DNA from: Lucifuga dentata
Taxonomy: Eukaryota > Chordata > Actinopteri > Ophidiiformes > Bythitidae
Assembly: GCA_014773175.1 (NCBI GenBank)
Contig: VXCM01000066.1
Coordinates: forward strand, 116,348 to 180,347
Direction: 5' to 3'
Length of the DNA stretch: 64,000 nucleotides
Shown here: piece by piece, positions 60,508-64,000 of the stretch
How positions within the stretch are numbered: position 1 is the first letter of the stretch
How the letters are laid out: each line of letters opens with the position of its first letter
The notes under the pieces: generated by a model
Databases searched by the model: none
What the model was told of the DNA's origin: nothing
The model's input: only the letters and a program-made list of their open reading frames with translations
Translations under genes and position numbers: made by a program

Positions 60508-61316
60508 TTTATTCTTTATTAAACGCAATTTGCTGTCTAAGTCCCATTAATATGTCCTCATTTAAATGCATATCCCCACTAGCACCTTTGTTCCTTATTG
60601 TGCATTTCTATAGAGTTGCCCTTTGATTTTTACGGTACATGCTCATGTTTGCCATTGAAGTGGAAATCTGTAGGGTTCCCTTCCCTTTAATGCAACTGAA
60701 CACATTAAAGGCCGACATTTAAAATTGATGCATGACATTTTCTTCAAACACATCAATGACATGTTGTAGAGATGAATCAGTTGGAAATATGGACATGGAT
60801 ACTGCAGTGTTGAGCAACAGAGACCTCTTGTGTTCCACAAAAGCGCTGCACAGAATCTGAATCGCACTGTTTTCACAAAGACAGTTCACAACTGCTTTTA
60901 TTAGAATATCTATATTCCTCTCTTTCTACACGGACACATCACTGACACTGAACCATTTTCACAATGTTTTTGATTTTCTAATGCTGGTGAATGGTATCTT
61001 TAAATAATTTAAGTGCAAAATGCAAGAACAAGGCTTGAGAAGCACAATCACAACACACTGCTCACAACGAACGCAGTCAACAGCACCTCTAAATATTACA
61101 CTATTAAAAAAAGGGTCACATAAAGTACCCGATTACTGTTTTTTAACTACCCATAGAATAAAAACGCTCATAAACCAAGTAAAAGAAAACTAGTTAGAAC
61201 TTGTCTCTTTGCTCAAAGAACTCGATTGATTTGTGGTACATGGACATATTCATGAGCCTCCTCATGTCTACATCCTTCTATGTTCATACAATTTAAGTGC
61301 TGATGTGCGATCCATT
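60508..61316 (-). other. zbtb22: Probable zbtb22 3' UTR
   Basis: No other gene is seen here. Minus-strand AATAAA hexamers (TTTATT on plus) occur at 60508-60513 and 60515-60520 and could end the transcript. The boundary is an estimate. Confidence 0.35.
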
Positions 61317-62404
61317 TCAGCTAAAGCTGTCGCTGGCCTCCTCCTTAAAAACGTGGCTACCCAAATTTTGTGACTGAGTTCTGAGCTCAGCCACAATCCC
61401 AGACACGTTCCCCAACAGCCCACCCATCCCATCCTCCAGCTCCCCATGAAAGTCCACCTCCTCAACTTTCACCTGTCCGCCTGCAGCGAGAAAACCCTCC
61501 CCTTCATCAAAGCCGTAACTGTAGCCGTCATCCATGTCTGCTGCTGCTGTGCTTGTGCTGTTAGCCGAGGAGCTGGAGGCAAGTTTTTGGCATCGGGCCT
61601 GATGCTTCAGGAAAGTGTCCCTCCAAATTACTTTCTTCCCACACAGGCTGCACTCGTAGGGTCGCAGCCCTCCGTGGGTCTTCAGGTGCTTGGCCAGATG
61701 GTGCTTCATCTTGAAGGACTTTGTACAAACGGGGCAGCCGAAGGGCCGCAGATTGAGGTGTTGCATCTTCACATGGCGGTCCCGCATGCTCTTTAGAGTA
61801 AAGGCTTTGCCACAGTGGCAGAAGTGAACTTTGCCTGAGTATGGGGTCCCGGCAAGGGAGACTGAGGAGGACGAAGATGGGGTTGGAGGTGAAGAGGAGG
61901 GTGGAAATGCAGCAGAAGATGGGGATAAGTGGCGGCTGGAGGTGGGGGTCAGTGAGCCACCCTGTCCTGCACTGGTGGAAGGCCAGTTCACCTCCGAGCC
62001 TGCCATCGTGAAGTCGGGAGACGCAGACACTAAAGGCCTCTGGGAAACCTGTCCCGTGCCGTCTTCAATTTCATCATAGGTGTCTCTGCCAAAAGTTCCC
62101 TCTGTGATGCATTCCAAGTCCACATCCTCCTCCTCATCTTCGTCATCGTCTTTACTGCAGCTTCCGCCCTCTCCTTCCGGTGGCTTCTGCTCTTGATGAG
62201 TCCAGGGACCTGCCTGCCATTGCAGTCGGCCTGAAGCTGAACAGGAAGTCCCAGGAACTCCTTCAACTGTTGGACAAGCGTAAAGCATGTCTGAGGAGGG
62301 GCCACTTCCTCTCGAATCTCTCTGCACTTTTTCTTTCATCATCTCGCCGCTAATTTTCCCTGTGGCTTGTCTGACCTGCTCATTCTCGTTTTCGCCTGGG
62401 AAAT
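61317..62404 (-). CDS. zbtb22: zbtb22 last exon, linker and three zinc fingers
   Basis: It begins after a CTCCAACAG acceptor, completing a split Asp codon (DFPGENENEQ). It carries an acidic run, a Ser/Pro-rich stretch and the three fingers, and stops at TGA (61317-61319). Confidence 0.93.
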
Positions 62405-64000
62405 CTGTTGGAGAAAATAAAAACACAAACTCAGGAGGACAATATCTCAAATCTACATTTGCTTTGGTAATGACAAATTTAAAGTCCTGATACAGAATTT
62501 TTTGACAATGTAAATTTTGTTATAACGACAGAAAAAAAAAAAAGCATTTTTGTCACATGTTGGTCTTTAGTGTATTAAATGATTTGTCAATCTGTGACTG
62601 ATAGATTCAACTCTTATGTTTTGATTTTTGATGGCGGGGCAACCCTTTAGATTCAGATCACAGATTGTAGCTTGAACGAAAACTATTAAACAATATCAGT
62701 GTATGATATTCTCCTTTCTCTTGTTGATTTGCCCTAATTTAACTATAGTATGACTCATTAGACATTCTGGCTTTCTGGATTGGACTGGGCTTATTTATTG
62801 GTTGACCTTCTGGTTAGAAGTGAGTGGTTCTTGCAGCTATATGGGATCCATACAATTTATTGCCAGTTACATTGTGGATAATTCAATAACTTTTTCAGAT
62901 TTCTGATCTTTGCTTTCTTTGCATGGCATGTCTCTTGTTAAGCAGTACTGCAAACTATCTGATCACTTGTAGATATATTTTTAGATTGTTAAAGTGAAAT
63001 GAGGCTTTAAAATCTTACCAGAGCATCCCACTGATGCAACTCCTTCTTTCTTTTCCACTGCCTGTTCTCCTACTCCTTCATCTGCCTCAATCTCTCGCTT
63101 CTCATTTTTCCTCTTCTCAAGGATCTCATCACTGTTCCCACTCTCTTTATTCCTATCAAGTGGTCTATCAGTACTTGCAGGTGCACCCCGCTGTTGAAAT
63201 TTGACTTTGTGCTTTAATCCCTCACCACCAGGAAACCCCCCATGGTGCCTGCTATTGTGACCAGTTCCATCATGACCAAAGTGATTAGCTTTGGGATGGC
63301 TGGATACCCATGCCTCTTCACAGCTGGAGTTATCACTCTCCCCATAGCCAGGGAGGGTGTCTAGTTGAGAGTCGGCTAAGTTCTGGGCTGATGAGGGTCT
63401 TAGACGCCCCCATCTAGGGAATTGCTGAGGTCTTCTCCAGGTAGCCAAGGGAGGAAGGGCATCAGGCCTCCTTTCCTTCCTTTTTCCTTCCCTCTCTAAA
63501 TATAAGCAATCAGTGCTGCTTGGGGATTGCTGTCGAGAAGCAGTCCCGGGGTGAGTTGCAGCAGCCTCTCCAGGGATGACATCTGGTGGTGGCCGGGGCC
63601 TCTTCAGGATCTCAGTGCACTTATCCACAATGTGCCACATCTGGAGGAAACTGGCCACGGTGACGTAGTTAACAATGTCATCATGCACAATACTCAGCTG
63701 GCCAGTGTAAGCAGAACTCAGGACACTCTCAAAGGCCACTGGGTCCATAACTGAGGGCAAGGAAACAGTTGTAACGTTCTTCAGTAGCACCTATTGAGGG
63801 ATGAGAACAAAGACATTTATTGAGTTTTGAGCATTTGGACAGAATGTGGTATGAGTGATACAGTATAAACTGGTGCAAAACAGCAATACCTTATCACAAT
63901 AAAAAGATCATATGGGTGTGCAACACATTGGTATATAATATGTATATAATGGCATACCTGGTCATGGAAATATGGTGAGGATGCAGCAAGTACACAGCGG
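61317..64000 (-). CDS. zbtb22: Zinc finger and BTB domain protein 22 (3' part; N-terminus beyond window)
   Basis: Nuclear protein with an N-terminal BTB/POZ dimerisation domain and C-terminal C2H2 fingers, probably a transcriptional regulator. Exons 63958-64000, 63019-63790 and 61317-62404 join in frame. The right-edge exon reads CVLAASSPYFHDQ and continues VLLKNVTTVSLPSVMDP, SAYTGQLS and LQMWHIVDKCTEIL, which match the second half of the ZBTB22 BTB domain. A long Ser/Pro/acidic linker follows (DEDEEEDVDLE). Then come three fingers: CHCGKAFTLKSMRDRHVKMQH (CX1C spacing), CPVCTKSFKMKHHLAKHLKTH, and CSLCGKKVIWRDTFLKHQARC (last ligand Cys). These closely resemble human ZBTB22, including KSMRDRH and FKMKHHL. 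The protein ends DSFS. The gene is convergent with mbp. Partial because it runs off the right edge. Confidence 0.92.
62405..63018. other. zbtb22 intron
   Basis: Intron between the BTB/linker exon and the zinc-finger exon, phase 1 (splits an Asp codon). Contains a short poly-A run at about 62530; otherwise unremarkable. Confidence 0.8.
63019..63790 (-). CDS. zbtb22: zbtb22 exon, BTB C-terminal half and linker
   Basis: The exon starts VLLKNVTT after a CCTCAATAG acceptor and ends GVASVGCS plus one base at a GTAAG donor (63014-63018). The first 65 or so residues finish the BTB fold; the rest is a low-complexity linker rich in charged residues and Pro/Ser. Confidence 0.9.
63958..64000 (-). CDS. 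zbtb22: zbtb22 internal exon (cut by window edge), BTB middle
   Basis: 43 nt visible, reading RCVLAASSPYFHDQ up to a GTATG donor at 63953-63957. The HRxVLAASSPYF block is a core motif of BTB/POZ domains. Confidence 0.88.

Noticed and set aside
61446..62490. Plus-strand open frames opposite the zbtb22 last exon
   Set aside because: Shadows of the zinc-finger exon; no independent support.
1..64000. CRISPR arrays, tRNA or rRNA genes, bacterial operons
   Set aside because: No direct-repeat/spacer array, cloverleaf-like sequence or rRNA segment was seen; the window is vertebrate DNA.

Overview
The window is genomic DNA from a bony fish, most likely a spiny-rayed teleost, taken from a draft assembly. 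The evidence is three intron-containing vertebrate genes, short introns, low GC with abundant microsatellites, and several dispersed repeats of kinds common in teleost genomes. Eighteen isolated single N characters mark contig joins, and several are flanked by near-identical 60-67 bp duplicates that look like unmerged overlaps.

Layout. Positions 1 to about 36,000 hold no convincing gene. They contain microsatellites, diverged repeats, one decayed Tc1-like transposon (about 31,040-31,665), several hairpins, and stretches of ordinary-complexity DNA that may be conserved regulatory sequence. A complete three-exon galanin receptor 1 gene (galr1, minus strand) lies at 36,275-38,238. About 11 kb further on, and divergently oriented, is a complete myelin basic protein gene (mbp, plus strand, coding 49,159-57,725). 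The 3' part of zbtb22 (BTB plus C2H2 zinc-finger protein, minus strand) occupies 61,317-64,000, convergent with mbp, and its first half lies beyond the right edge. The galr1/mbp head-to-head pair is the arrangement known on human 18q23, whereas human ZBTB22 sits on 6p21, so the window joins two loci that are separate in mammals.

Most interesting points. (1) Immediately upstream of the mbp start codon there is a recognisable but broken relic of the golli-specific exon, which in mammals makes golli-MBP proteins; here it carries a frameshift and an in-frame stop. (2) mbp contains a well-spliced 59-nt candidate cassette exon whose inclusion shifts the last two exons into a second frame. That frame stays open through exon 6 and 52 codons past the splice into the last exon, predicting an acidic-tailed alternative protein. 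(3) A family of about 550-bp inverted-repeat elements with TTAAAGG ends occurs five times, including inside mbp and just upstream of it.

The three genes do not form an operon or pathway. galr1 encodes a neuropeptide receptor, mbp a structural protein of compact myelin, and zbtb22 a nuclear DNA-binding protein.
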